Positions 17,233 to 24,072 of a stretch of DNA of 24,072 nt are shown piece by piece. The notes beneath the pieces are model-generated. The model was not told the origin of the DNA and did not search any database. It saw only the letters and a list, made by a program, of their open reading frames with translations. How positions within the stretch are numbered: the stretch's first letter is position 1; each line of letters opens with the position of its first letter. The position numbers and the translations under genes were made by a program. The DNA is taken from positions 1-24,072 of the forward strand of contig JAJZLX010000451.1 of the NCBI GenBank assembly GCA_021850555.1. Direction: 5' to 3'. Origin of the DNA: Pseudomonadota bacterium (GTDB lineage: Bacteria; Pseudomonadota; Gammaproteobacteria; Steroidobacterales; Steroidobacteraceae).

Positions 17233-18192
17233 ATGTCAGATCAAATCGCAGAGCACGGGTCCTTCGTCATCGAACGCCTGGTCGACGCCCCGCCGTCACG
17301 GGTGTACGCAGCGTTCGCAACTGCGGAAGGCAAGGAGCGCTGGTTCGGCGCCCCGCAGGCGAAGATGCTGGCGCGGGAGTTCGACTTCCGGGTCGGTGGG
17401 CGCGACCGCCTGTATTGCCAGTGGGAGGAGGGTGTGCACCAGAACCATCCCAAGACGCGCACGACCGATTTCCGCGCCGAATACTGGGACATCGTGCCGG
17501 AGCGGCGGATCGTCTATGCGTACGAGATGTATCTCGACGAGAGCAAGATTTCCGTCTCGCTCGCGACCGTGCAGTTCCATCCGCACGAGGACCGCACACG
17601 GCTCGTGATCACGGAGCAGGGTGTGTTCCTGAACGGCTACCGCGACGAGGGCGCGCGGGAACGGGGCACGAACGACCTGATGGACCGTCTGTTGGCCTCG
17701 ATCCCGGCCACCGGCCAGCGCATCTACAACCGCGAGATCATCCTTACGCGCGTCATCTTCGCACCGAGGGAGCTCGTCTTTGCGGCCTGGACCGATCCGA
17801 AGCACCTGGCACGCTGGTTTGGCCCGGCGGGTTTCACGGTGTCCGAATGTCGTGTGGATGCGCGCGTCGGCGGCAAGTGGGCGACGACCATGCGAGCCAA
17901 CGAGGAGCTGGCGGCCGTGGTCGGCCGCGATCACCCCGCAGGTGGCGAGTTTCTCGAGATCGAGAGGCCGTCGCGGCTGGTCTTCACGAACAATGCGCTC
18001 GATGCCGCCGGCAACGTGATTCTCGAGGGGCTTACCACGGTCACGCTCGAGGACATGGGTGGCTCGACGAAAATGACCCTGCGCACGCGCGCGAGGGGCA
18101 CCGGAGAGCGCGTGCCGTTCATGCTCGGCGGCATGGAGCAGGGCTGGAGCGAGGCTCTCTGGAAGCTCGGCCGAATGCTCGCAGCGGACTGA
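17233..18192 (+). CDS. Tandem SRPBCC (AHSA1-like) domain protein
   Basis: A 319-residue protein with two SRPBCC/AHSA1-type domains in tandem, a fold with a deep hydrophobic ligand pocket. Domain 1 (about 10-150) begins FVIERLVDAPPSRVYAAFAT and includes ERWFGAP. Domain 2 (about 160-315) begins REIILTRVIFAPRELVFAAW and includes LARWFGPAGF, followed by GGKW. The repeated R-x-F/I-x-A-P-x-x-x-V-F/Y-A-A-F/W pattern supports duplication. I chose the ATG at 17233 because AGGAG (17222-17226) lies 6 bases upstream. An ATG at 17203 overlapping the arsR stop would add 10 residues (MNPIGFQEIL) and cannot be excluded. The substrate is unknown. Such single-domain proteins commonly pair with ArsR genes, but a two-domain form is less common. 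Confidence 0.88.
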   Translation: MSDQIAEHGSFVIERLVDAPPSRVYAAFATAEGKERWFGAPQAKMLAREFDFRVGGRDRLYCQWEEGVHQNHPKTRTTDFRAEYWDIVPERRIVYAYEMYLDESKISVSLATVQFHPHEDRTRLVITEQGVFLNGYRDEGARERGTNDLMDRLLASIPATGQRIYNREIILTRVIFAPRELVFAAWTDPKHLARWFGPAGFTVSECRVDARVGGKWATTMRANEELAAVVGRDHPAGGEFLEIERPSRLVFTNNALDAAGNVILEGLTTVTLEDMGGSTKMTLRTRARGTGERVPFMLGGMEQGWSEALWKLGRMLAAD

Positions 18193-18260
18193 GGCGAGCG
18201 GCGTCGCGTGTTGACCCCGTGGCCGCGTCAGGCCCGAGCGGCCGGGTCGGTTCCCGAGCT

Positions 18261-18422
18261 CATATCAGTGGTAAAATAGAATTGAGTAAATCAGCCGATT
18301 CAATAAAGCGAATATGGCATAGATGGCAATCCCGGGAGGGCGCCCGCGCGTCGCCATTCATCGCCGTCAATCAATAACTCAAATAGAGTTGACCAAATTT
18401 CCTTATTTGATAAATTTTATGT
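18261..18422 (+). promoter_or_regulatory. AT-rich promoter/operator island of the hipBA-like pair
   Basis: About 160 bases of markedly AT-rich sequence precede the antitoxin gene. Inverted repeats include ATTGA (18281-18285) with TCAAT (18300-18304), AACTC-AAATA-GAGTT (18376-18390), and CAAAT (18394-18398) with ATTTG (18405-18409). TCAATAA occurs twice (18300-18306, 18371-18377). A promoter candidate is TTGACC (18389-18394), 16 bases, TAAATT (18411-18416). It would place the transcript start at or next to the GTG at 18423. Autoregulation by the HipB-like protein is expected from the family. Confidence 0.5.
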
Positions 18423-18785
18423 GTGCCAAAGACTCCTCCGGCGCTCGAGGCGCTTCCACCCGCCGCTGTCCGGGCGCTGCGCACCCTGGGCGAGAATCTC
18501 GCAATTGCGCGGATCAGGCGCCGGGAGTCCCAACGGATCTGGGCGAGGAGGCTGGGATGCTCGGTGCCCACCCTCATCCGGCTGGAGCGCGGCGATCCCG
18601 GGGTGGGCATGGGCTTGTACGCGACTGCGTTGTGGCTGATGGGCCGCGTGGGCGCATTGCCGGAGCTGGCGGCGCCCGGACAGGACAGGGGAGCGCTCGA
18701 GGGCGAGGTTCGTGATGCCTTGACGCGGCGCTCGGTCCGGGCAGCGGCCTCGAAGGCGGCCCGCCTCGGGCGACAGCGGCCATGA
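18423..18785 (+). CDS. HipB-like XRE-family antitoxin
   Basis: A 120-residue helix-turn-helix protein. The XRE domain runs over about residues 20-75 (LGENLAIARIRRRESQRIWARRLGCSVPTLIRLERGDPG, split here as helices 1-4). A basic, Ala-rich tail ends in SKAARLGRQRP. It sits directly before and overlaps a HipA gene (ATGA at 18782), so it is probably the antitoxin and autorepressor of that toxin. GTG at 18423 is the only upstream start in frame; an ATG at 18419 lies in another frame. There is no Shine-Dalgarno sequence, and the promoter candidate suggests that the mRNA may be leaderless. Confidence 0.85.
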   Translation: MPKTPPALEALPPAAVRALRTLGENLAIARIRRRESQRIWARRLGCSVPTLIRLERGDPGVGMGLYATALWLMGRVGALPELAAPGQDRGALEGEVRDALTRRSVRAAASKAARLGRQRP

Positions 18786-20023
18786 GCGATCAGCCGGCGG
18801 ATCTGCTGCATCTGTGGTCGCTGACCGAGCCGGCTCGGCCGCGATGGGTCGGCGAGCTGAGGCTCATGCGCTCCAGCCCGGGCGTCTCGCTGCGCTACGC
18901 GCCGGGCTGGCTGCGAGGCGGCTGCGCCCTGAGCGAAGACCTGCCGTTGATCGACGAAGAGTTCCTTCCGGTGCGCAGGCATGCTGCCGTGGGCGCGGTA
19001 GACGATGCCCGTCCGGAGCACTGGGGCGAGCGCGTCATCCGCCTCATCGACAGGCCGCCGCGTCTGTCCCTGCTCGAGTACCTGTATTTCGCAGGAGACG
19101 ACCGCTTCGGCGCTCTCGGTGTCTCGACGTCGGCCGAACAGTACCTGCCGCGGCGCTTCGGGCCGCTGCCAACGCTCGGGGAAGCCAACCAGATCCACGA
19201 CATCGTTCGCAAGGTCCAGGACAATGAGCCGGTGCCGCCGCAGCTGGGCGGGCTGGTTTCTCCCGGCGCCGGCCTGGGAGGCGCACGCCCCAAAGCCCTG
19301 CTCGAGATCAACGGCGAGCAGTGGCTGATCAAGTTCTCCGACGGCGAGCCGGAGGATACGCCGCTCATCGAGCACGCCACGATGACGCTCGCGCGCAAGG
19401 CGCAGATAGGGACTGCGGCGACGATGGCCGTGCGGCTGAGGCATGGACACGCGATCGCGATCAAGCGCTTCGATCGCGAGGGTGGCGCCAGGCGGCATTG
19501 CCTGTCGGCTGCGGTGGCGTTGCGCGCGGCCGGAGAGCCTTTCGGCTATCCCGAATTGGCACAGCTGCTGCGGCGCAACGGCGTGGCGGACGGGGACCGG
19601 TACGTGGCGGACATGCGGGAGTTGTTTCGCCGCATGGTCTTCAACATCCTGATGGATAACACGGACGACCACGAGAAGAATCACGCGCTCGTCATGAGGC
19701 CTCGTCAGCGGTACGAGCTGTCGCCCGCGTACGACGTGCTGCCGTCTGGGCGGGCGCTCGGATTTCAACAGATGCGGGTGGGCGAGCAGGAGGCGGATTC
19801 CACGCTGGATAATGCGCTGTCGATGTCCGCGCTGTTCTCGCTGAAGAGAGATGACGCGATAAGAGAAGTGCGCCTGATCGCTCAGGTCGTAAGCGGCTGG
19901 CGGGATCATTTCCACAAGTGCGGCGTCACGGCCCGCGACATCGATCAATATGCCCAACAGATCGACCGGCCGTTCCTCAAGGATCAGCGGGAATCGACGC
20001 GGACATTGCCGCAATGCGGTTAG
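18782..20023 (+). CDS. HipA-family serine/threonine kinase toxin
   Basis: A 413-residue HipA-type kinase, full length for the family. In E. coli, HipA phosphorylates glutamyl-tRNA synthetase and causes persistence; the target of this one is unknown. Motifs in order are the Gly-rich loop GLGGARPKA (about 164-172), the ATP-binding lysine in LIKF, the catalytic loop NTDDHEKN (293-300, D295 and N300 matching the catalytic Asp and metal-binding Asn), and SPAYDVLP (314-321, D318 matching the second metal-binding Asp). All key residues are kept, so it looks active. The start overlaps the HipB-like stop as ATGA. The N-terminal region (WVGELRLMRSSPGVSLRYAPGWL) matches the HipA N-1 domain. GC content is like the surroundings, unlike its AT-rich promoter. 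Confidence 0.93.
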   Translation: MSDQPADLLHLWSLTEPARPRWVGELRLMRSSPGVSLRYAPGWLRGGCALSEDLPLIDEEFLPVRRHAAVGAVDDARPEHWGERVIRLIDRPPRLSLLEYLYFAGDDRFGALGVSTSAEQYLPRRFGPLPTLGEANQIHDIVRKVQDNEPVPPQLGGLVSPGAGLGGARPKALLEINGEQWLIKFSDGEPEDTPLIEHATMTLARKAQIGTAATMAVRLRHGHAIAIKRFDREGGARRHCLSAAVALRAAGEPFGYPELAQLLRRNGVADGDRYVADMRELFRRMVFNILMDNTDDHEKNHALVMRPRQRYELSPAYDVLPSGRALGFQQMRVGEQEADSTLDNALSMSALFSLKRDDAIREVRLIAQVVSGWRDHFHKCGVTARDIDQYAQQIDRPFLKDQRESTRTLPQCG

Positions 20024-20132
20024 GGCATCACTGCGGGATTGCGGTGCTTCAGCCGAGCCTGCACCGAGTGCCGCCGTCCCATGGGATCTGACAGCATCTC
20101 ACGCCAAGGTTGCGGCCCGATGACATCGGGTG

Positions 20133-20162
20133 AAAAAAACTCACTCCCTCTTATGAGGGAGT
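20133..20162 (-). terminator. Hairpin with T-tract on the minus strand, downstream of hipA
   Basis: A perfect 8-bp stem, ACTCCCTC (20143-20150), loop TTAT, GAGGGAGT (20155-20162), is flanked on the left by GTGAAAAAAAC. Read on the minus strand, the hairpin is followed after a few bases by a run of seven T, which is the form of an intrinsic terminator. A second hairpin, CCCGAT-GAC-ATCGGG (20116-20130), lies just beyond. No minus-strand gene lies to its right for several kilobases, so it would stop antisense transcription. Confidence 0.45.
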
Positions 20163-20166
20163 TCGC

Positions 20167-20200
20167 TTGATTGCGCCGCCGGTTTTGCTAACGTCTGCGG
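20167..20200 (+). promoter_or_regulatory. Possible promoter of the HAD phosphatase gene
   Basis: TTGATT (20167-20172), 16 bases, TAACGT (20189-20194) resembles a sigma-70 promoter and lies about 70 bases before the gene start. The match is moderate. Confidence 0.3.
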
Positions 20201-20264
20201 CGTGCCGCCACCGGAGGCGGTGAGTGCCGATGCCGCGGGCGGCGTGCGAGGGAGCAACCGGGCC

Positions 20265-21071
20265 ATGATGACAAAGCACTACTTGCTGGCGTCTGATTTC
20301 GATCAGACGCTGAGTTTCAACGATTCCGGCCACGTGCTGGCGGAACTGCTGGGCGTGAGCGATTTCGAGCGCAAGGTGGCCGGGCTCGCGCGCAGCAACC
20401 TCGTGCAGCAGGGCGGTGAGCTCGCCTATCTCATCCGCCACGATCCGGATTTCCGCGGCGTGCGGCCCGAGCACTTGGTGGAGGCCGGCCGTCGCGTGCG
20501 CCTGAAGGGCGCTTTGCCTGCGCTCGTCAAAAGCCTTCATGACGGCATCGGAGGCTGCCGGTTCTCGTTCTACGTCGTGTCGGCCGCACCCCGGGAAGTG
20601 GTGGTTTCAGCGCTTTCCGGGATCGTTCCGCCGGAGCACATCCACGGCACGGAGTTCGAATACGACCCCGCCTCCGGCGAGGTGAGCCAAATCAATCGCG
20701 TGGTGGCCGGTTATGGCAAGGTCGCGGTGATCGATGAGCTCGGACGGCTGCACGGCATCCCCCCCGACCGGATCATCTACGTCGGCGACGGCAGTTCGGA
20801 CGTTCACGTGATGCTGCACGTGAACAACGGGGACGGCTTCACGATCGCAGTATCGGAGAACCGGCAGCTGGCGCGCATCGCCAAATGCACCGTTCTCAGC
20901 GACAACGTCTGCAGCGTGCTCGTGCCCGTGCTCGACCAGGTGCTCGGCATGCGCACGCCGCAGATCCGCGCCGTTCTGGAGTCCAACGGCCTCACGCTCG
21001 ATGACTGGGAGCGGGCCCGGACCGATCGGGTACAGATCCGCGAGACGCCGCGCGCGCCGGCTGCGGCATGA
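20265..21071 (+). CDS. HAD-superfamily phosphatase (SerB-like)
   Basis: A 268-residue haloacid dehalogenase-type hydrolase, probably a phosphatase on a small molecule. Motif I is DFDQTL with D11 (nucleophile) and D13. Motif II is VVSAAP. The motif III lysine is likely in [11 protein letters not shown], and motif IV is GDGSSD with D175 and D179. The helical cap lies between motifs I and II, as in phosphoserine phosphatase-type members. The substrate cannot be told. I chose the ATG at 20265, 10 bases after GAGGGAG (20248-20254). An in-frame GTG or ATG further upstream would add a low-complexity tail. The stop overlaps the start of a small membrane protein gene. Confidence 0.85.
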   Translation: MMTKHYLLASDFDQTLSFNDSGHVLAELLGVSDFERKVAGLARSNLVQQGGELAYLIRHDPDFRGVRPEHLVEAGRRVRLKGALPALVKSLHDGIGGCRFSFYVVSAAPREVVVSALSGIVPPEHIHGTEFEYDPASGEVSQINRVVAGYGKVAVIDELGRLHGIPPDRIIYVGDGSSDVHVMLHVNNGDGFTIAVSENRQLARIAKCTVLSDNVCSVLVPVLDQVLGMRTPQIRAVLESNGLTLDDWERARTDRVQIRETPRAPAAA

Positions 21072-21352
21072 GTGTCGTGCACCTGTCCGTGACCGGCTGG
21101 CTTGGGTGGACCGCGACCGCGGTGTTCGTGGGGTCTTATTTCTTCAGGCAACCGGCGGCCCTGCGGGGCATCCAGATGCTCGGCGCGGCGCTGTGGATTG
21201 TCTACGGCGCGCTGATCGGCGCCAAGCCGGTCATTGTCGCCAATGCTCTCGTGTTTGCGGCCGCAGCATGGACGTTGATCCGGGAGCAGCTCGCGGGCGC
21301 CGGGGCCGCAGTGCGGGCTGATCGTTCCGCATCGCGGGAGCTTGGCGCGTAG
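21068..21352 (+). CDS. Small three-helix membrane protein (SemiSWEET/PQ-loop-like)
   Basis: A 94-residue protein with three predicted membrane helices at about 9-26, 33-52 and 54-72, and a polar C-terminal tail. The pattern [17 protein letters not shown], then [17 protein letters not shown] and [13 protein letters not shown], resembles SemiSWEET or related small three-helix families, but the Pro-Gln pair of PQ-loop proteins is missing, so a transport role is only a suggestion. The ATG overlaps the HAD gene stop as ATGA, so the two are cotranscribed and may work together. Confidence 0.75.
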   Translation: MSVVHLSVTGWLGWTATAVFVGSYFFRQPAALRGIQMLGAALWIVYGALIGAKPVIVANALVFAAAAWTLIREQLAGAGAAVRADRSASRELGA

Positions 21353-21560
21353 CGGCCGAGCGCGTGGCAGGTGGCGCGTGAGCCTTGCGCCGTTCGAGGG
21401 CGCGCCCGTCCCTGCGGGTTGGCGTCTCATCGGCGCAGTGGCTCGCCGGGCGGGCGCAGGAAGCATCCGATGACGTGCCAGTCAATGGCGCGCCCCCGGG
21501 GGTGATCGGCGGGCACTTGCCGCGCCGCAGTCCGGCTCCTCGGGGGGTTAAACTTCGCGT

Positions 21561-22934
21561 ATGAGTGCGCACTGCGGGGCATTGACGCGTCTTGCGTGGT
21601 CGGCGCTCGGCGGTGAGGTGGCCGGGGCCGATCAAGTGATCTTCACGGGTATGGGTGCGCTACCTTCGGCCTTCGCGGTCACCGATCTCGCCGCCGCCGC
21701 GATTGCAACGGCTGCGCTTTCGCTCGCCGAACTCATCCGCGAGGTGGGAGCCGAGCCCACCGTCGAAGTCGACCGCCGGCTGAGCAGCATGTGGTTTCGG
21801 TCTTCCCTGCGTGCGCTCGGCTGGGAGCCGCCGCCGCTGTGGGATCCGATTGCGGGCGATTATCCGGCGCGGGACGGCTGGATCCGGCTTCATACCAACG
21901 CATCACACCATCGCGCCGCGGCGGAGCGTGTTCTCGGCGCGCAGAGCGATCGGCACTCGACTGCTCGGGCGGTCGCCGGATGGGCGAAGTCGGACCTCGA
22001 GCGCGCGGTGATCGAGGCGGGCGGCTGTGCCGCCGAGATGCGCTCCCTCGAGGATTGGCGACAGCATCCGCAGGGCAATGCCGTGGCCGGCGAGCCGCTG
22101 GTTCACATGGGGGCGAGCGAAGGCGCTTACGCGGCGCGGCCGGTAGCGCCCGATCGGCCACTGCGCGGCGTGCGCGTTCTCGACCTGACCCGCGTGCTGG
22201 CCGGCCCCGTAGCGAGCCGCTTCCTGGCCGGCTACGGGGCGGAGATTTTGCGAATCGATTCGCCCGACTGGGACGAGCCGGGCATCGTGCCGGAGGTCAC
22301 CCTCGGCAAGCGGTGCGCGCGACTCGATCTGCGCGACCCGGCCGATCGCGCGCGCTTTGTGCAGCTGCTGGCGCAGGCCGATATCCTGCTGCACGGGTAT
22401 CGGCCCGGTGCGCTCGCCGGCCTGGGATTCGACGCCGCGGCTCGCAGAAGGCTCTCGCCTGCTCTGATCGACGTCAGTCTGGACGCCTACGGGTGGTCCG
22501 GGCCGTGGTCGCATCGTCGCGGATTCGACAGCCTGGTGCAGATGAGCGCGGGCATTGCCGACTACGGGATGAGGTGCGCCGGCGCGCAGCAGCCCGTGCC
22601 GCTTCCTGTGCAGGCACTCGACCATGCCAGCGGATATCTCGCGGCGGCTGCGGCGATTCGCGGGCTGACGCTGCGGATGAGACGCGGGGTCGGCACTGAG
22701 GCTCGACTGTCGCTGGCGAGAACCGCGCAGTGGCTGATCGATCATTGCTCCGAGGGCGAAGAGCCTCCCTTGGCGCAGGAGACCGATTCCGACCGCGCCC
22801 CGCAGATCGAGTTGACCGACTGGGGGCCGGGGCAGCGGCTATGGCCGCCCGTGCGGATCTCGGGCGCGCCGATGCAATGGGACCTTCCGGCGAGCGCGCT
22901 CGGCTCTGCGCCGCCACTGTGGTGCGGGGAGTGA
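21561..22934 (+). CDS. Class III acyl-CoA transferase (CaiB/BaiF family)
   Basis: A 457-residue family III CoA-transferase, which moves CoA between carboxylic acids through an aspartyl-CoA intermediate. The C-terminal part from about residue 200 starts with the standard LRGVRVLDLTRVLAGPVASR and GAEILRID. It continues with LLHGYRPGALAGLGFD and GYGWSGPW-like sequence (DAYGWSGPWSHRRGFD). The likely catalytic aspartate is D354 in VQALDHASGYLAA. The N-terminal 195 residues look like a second, shortened copy of the family's other half (WIRLHTNASHHRAAAERVLG), with no second active site seen. Substrate unknown. The gene stands alone: a gap of about 208 GC-rich bases precedes it, and it converges on the minus-strand gene 13 bases away. 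Confidence 0.88.
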   Translation: MSAHCGALTRLAWSALGGEVAGADQVIFTGMGALPSAFAVTDLAAAAIATAALSLAELIREVGAEPTVEVDRRLSSMWFRSSLRALGWEPPPLWDPIAGDYPARDGWIRLHTNASHHRAAAERVLGAQSDRHSTARAVAGWAKSDLERAVIEAGGCAAEMRSLEDWRQHPQGNAVAGEPLVHMGASEGAYAARPVAPDRPLRGVRVLDLTRVLAGPVASRFLAGYGAEILRIDSPDWDEPGIVPEVTLGKRCARLDLRDPADRARFVQLLAQADILLHGYRPGALAGLGFDAAARRRLSPALIDVSLDAYGWSGPWSHRRGFDSLVQMSAGIADYGMRCAGAQQPVPLPVQALDHASGYLAAAAAIRGLTLRMRRGVGTEARLSLARTAQWLIDHCSEGEEPPLAQETDSDRAPQIELTDWGPGQRLWPPVRISGAPMQWDLPASALGSAPPLWCGE

Positions 22935-22947
22935 GGCGAGCGCCGCT

Positions 22948-23490
22948 TCAGCGCGGCTCGGTGTGGATCAGCTCCGCGCCCGGACCCGCCGGTTGCCGGC
23001 TCTTGCGCAAGACGCCTGCGTAATAGGCGAGGTAGTAGGCGCTGAACGCTCCGGACACCGCGAGCGTCAGCGGGCCCTCGGGAGGCAGCGCAACGGGGCC
23101 CGGTCCGGCCGGGGCGGTGAGTGCGCCATGGGCCAGGGTCAGATAGTCGGAGACGATCCGGGCAAGAAACAGCACCGTGACCGTCAGGCCGATGTATGAA
23201 TGCGGGGTATAAAAACGGCCCTCGGGCGTGGACTCGAAGCGAGTATGCCGCAGGCCGAGGAAGGCCAGTGCCGCTCCGCAGGCGACTCCGGCGAGCAAGG
23301 CGGCCAACGTCCAGACGTTGCCGCGTGTGAACAGGACGAGCAGGACGCCAAAGAGCGCAAAGACCGCGATGCGCGTCGTCATGCGCCGCGGCTGCACTTG
23401 CTGGCGGCCAAACGAGCGCCGCATGCGTATGTAAACCCTCCATGCGATGAACGCCGTGATCAGGATCGGCGCGATGAGTTTCAAGCTCAT
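22948..23490 (-). CDS. Conserved membrane protein, CcdC/DUF1453-like
   Basis: A 180-residue protein with five likely membrane helices at about 4-20, 41-56, 59-80, 98-118 and 140-161. The layout, with IRMRRSFGRQ after helix 1, RFESTPEGRFYTPHSYIGL before helix 4 and no catalytic motif, resembles the CcdC/DUF1453 group. I do not assign a function. The ATG has GAGG on the minus strand (plus-strand CCTC at 23496-23499) 5 bases upstream. It begins 31 bases after the guaA stop on the same strand, so it is probably transcribed with guaA. Confidence 0.75.
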   Translation of the reverse strand: MSLKLIAPILITAFIAWRVYIRMRRSFGRQQVQPRRMTTRIAVFALFGVLLVLFTRGNVWTLAALLAGVACGAALAFLGLRHTRFESTPEGRFYTPHSYIGLTVTVLFLARIVSDYLTLAHGALTAPAGPGPVALPPEGPLTLAVSGAFSAYYLAYYAGVLRKSRQPAGPGAELIHTEPR

Positions 23491-23521
23491 GGTAGCCTCG
23501 ATTGATGCGTCCGCCCGGGTC

Positions 23522-24072
<551 letters not shown>

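Noticed and set aside
18371..20014. A 547-codon minus-strand frame opposite the hipBA-like genes
   Set aside because: It runs through both plus-strand genes and their promoter, and shows no domain; the plus-strand HipA kinase motifs are complete.
18193..20264. hipBA region as a mobile element
   Set aside because: No integrase, transposase, direct-repeat ends or tRNA was seen, and the genes have GC content like the neighbours.

Overview
The window is a GC-rich, densely packed stretch of a bacterial chromosome. Codon use, the family members present and a typical proteobacterial guaA suggest a beta- or gamma-proteobacterium; genus cannot be set from the sequence alone.

Positions 2-16010 are one long plus-strand vitamin B12 (cobalamin) biosynthesis cluster, entered in the middle of cobN. 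The order is cobN (3' part), a fused ChlI-ChlD-type chelatase ATPase, cbiE, cbiX-cbiC fusion, cbiD, cbiL, cbiF, cbiG, cbiH-cbiJ fusion, cobW, cobO, cbiA and bluB. Most neighbours overlap by 4 bases (ATGA, GTGA or TTGA), which points to a single translationally coupled operon. CbiD, CbiG and CbiX are marks of the early-cobalt ('anaerobic') route. CobN is the chelatase of the late-cobalt ('aerobic') route, and BluB needs oxygen to make the lower ligand. The locus is therefore a hybrid. Its gene set builds the corrin ring, amidates positions a and c, adenosylates cobalt and makes dimethylbenzimidazole. No cbiT, cbiP, cbiB, cobU, cobS or cobT is visible in the window.

Positions 16068-22934 hold unrelated plus-strand genes: a 3-methyladenine DNA glycosylase (tag), an ArsR-family repressor coupled to a tandem SRPBCC protein, a HipB/HipA-type toxin-antitoxin pair behind an AT-rich regulatory island, a HAD phosphatase coupled to a small three-helix membrane protein, and a class III CoA-transferase.

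Positions 22948-24072 are on the minus strand: the 3' part of guaA (GMP synthase), followed 31 bases downstream by a five-helix CcdC-like membrane protein. This pair converges on the CoA-transferase gene.

The main points of interest are the hybrid chelatase set, a CobW that lacks the family's Cys-x-Cys-Cys motif but carries an eight-histidine loop, two enzyme fusions, a divergent CbiE with no CbiT beside it, and several structured or AT-rich intergenic elements. I found no clearly new defence or mobile system.
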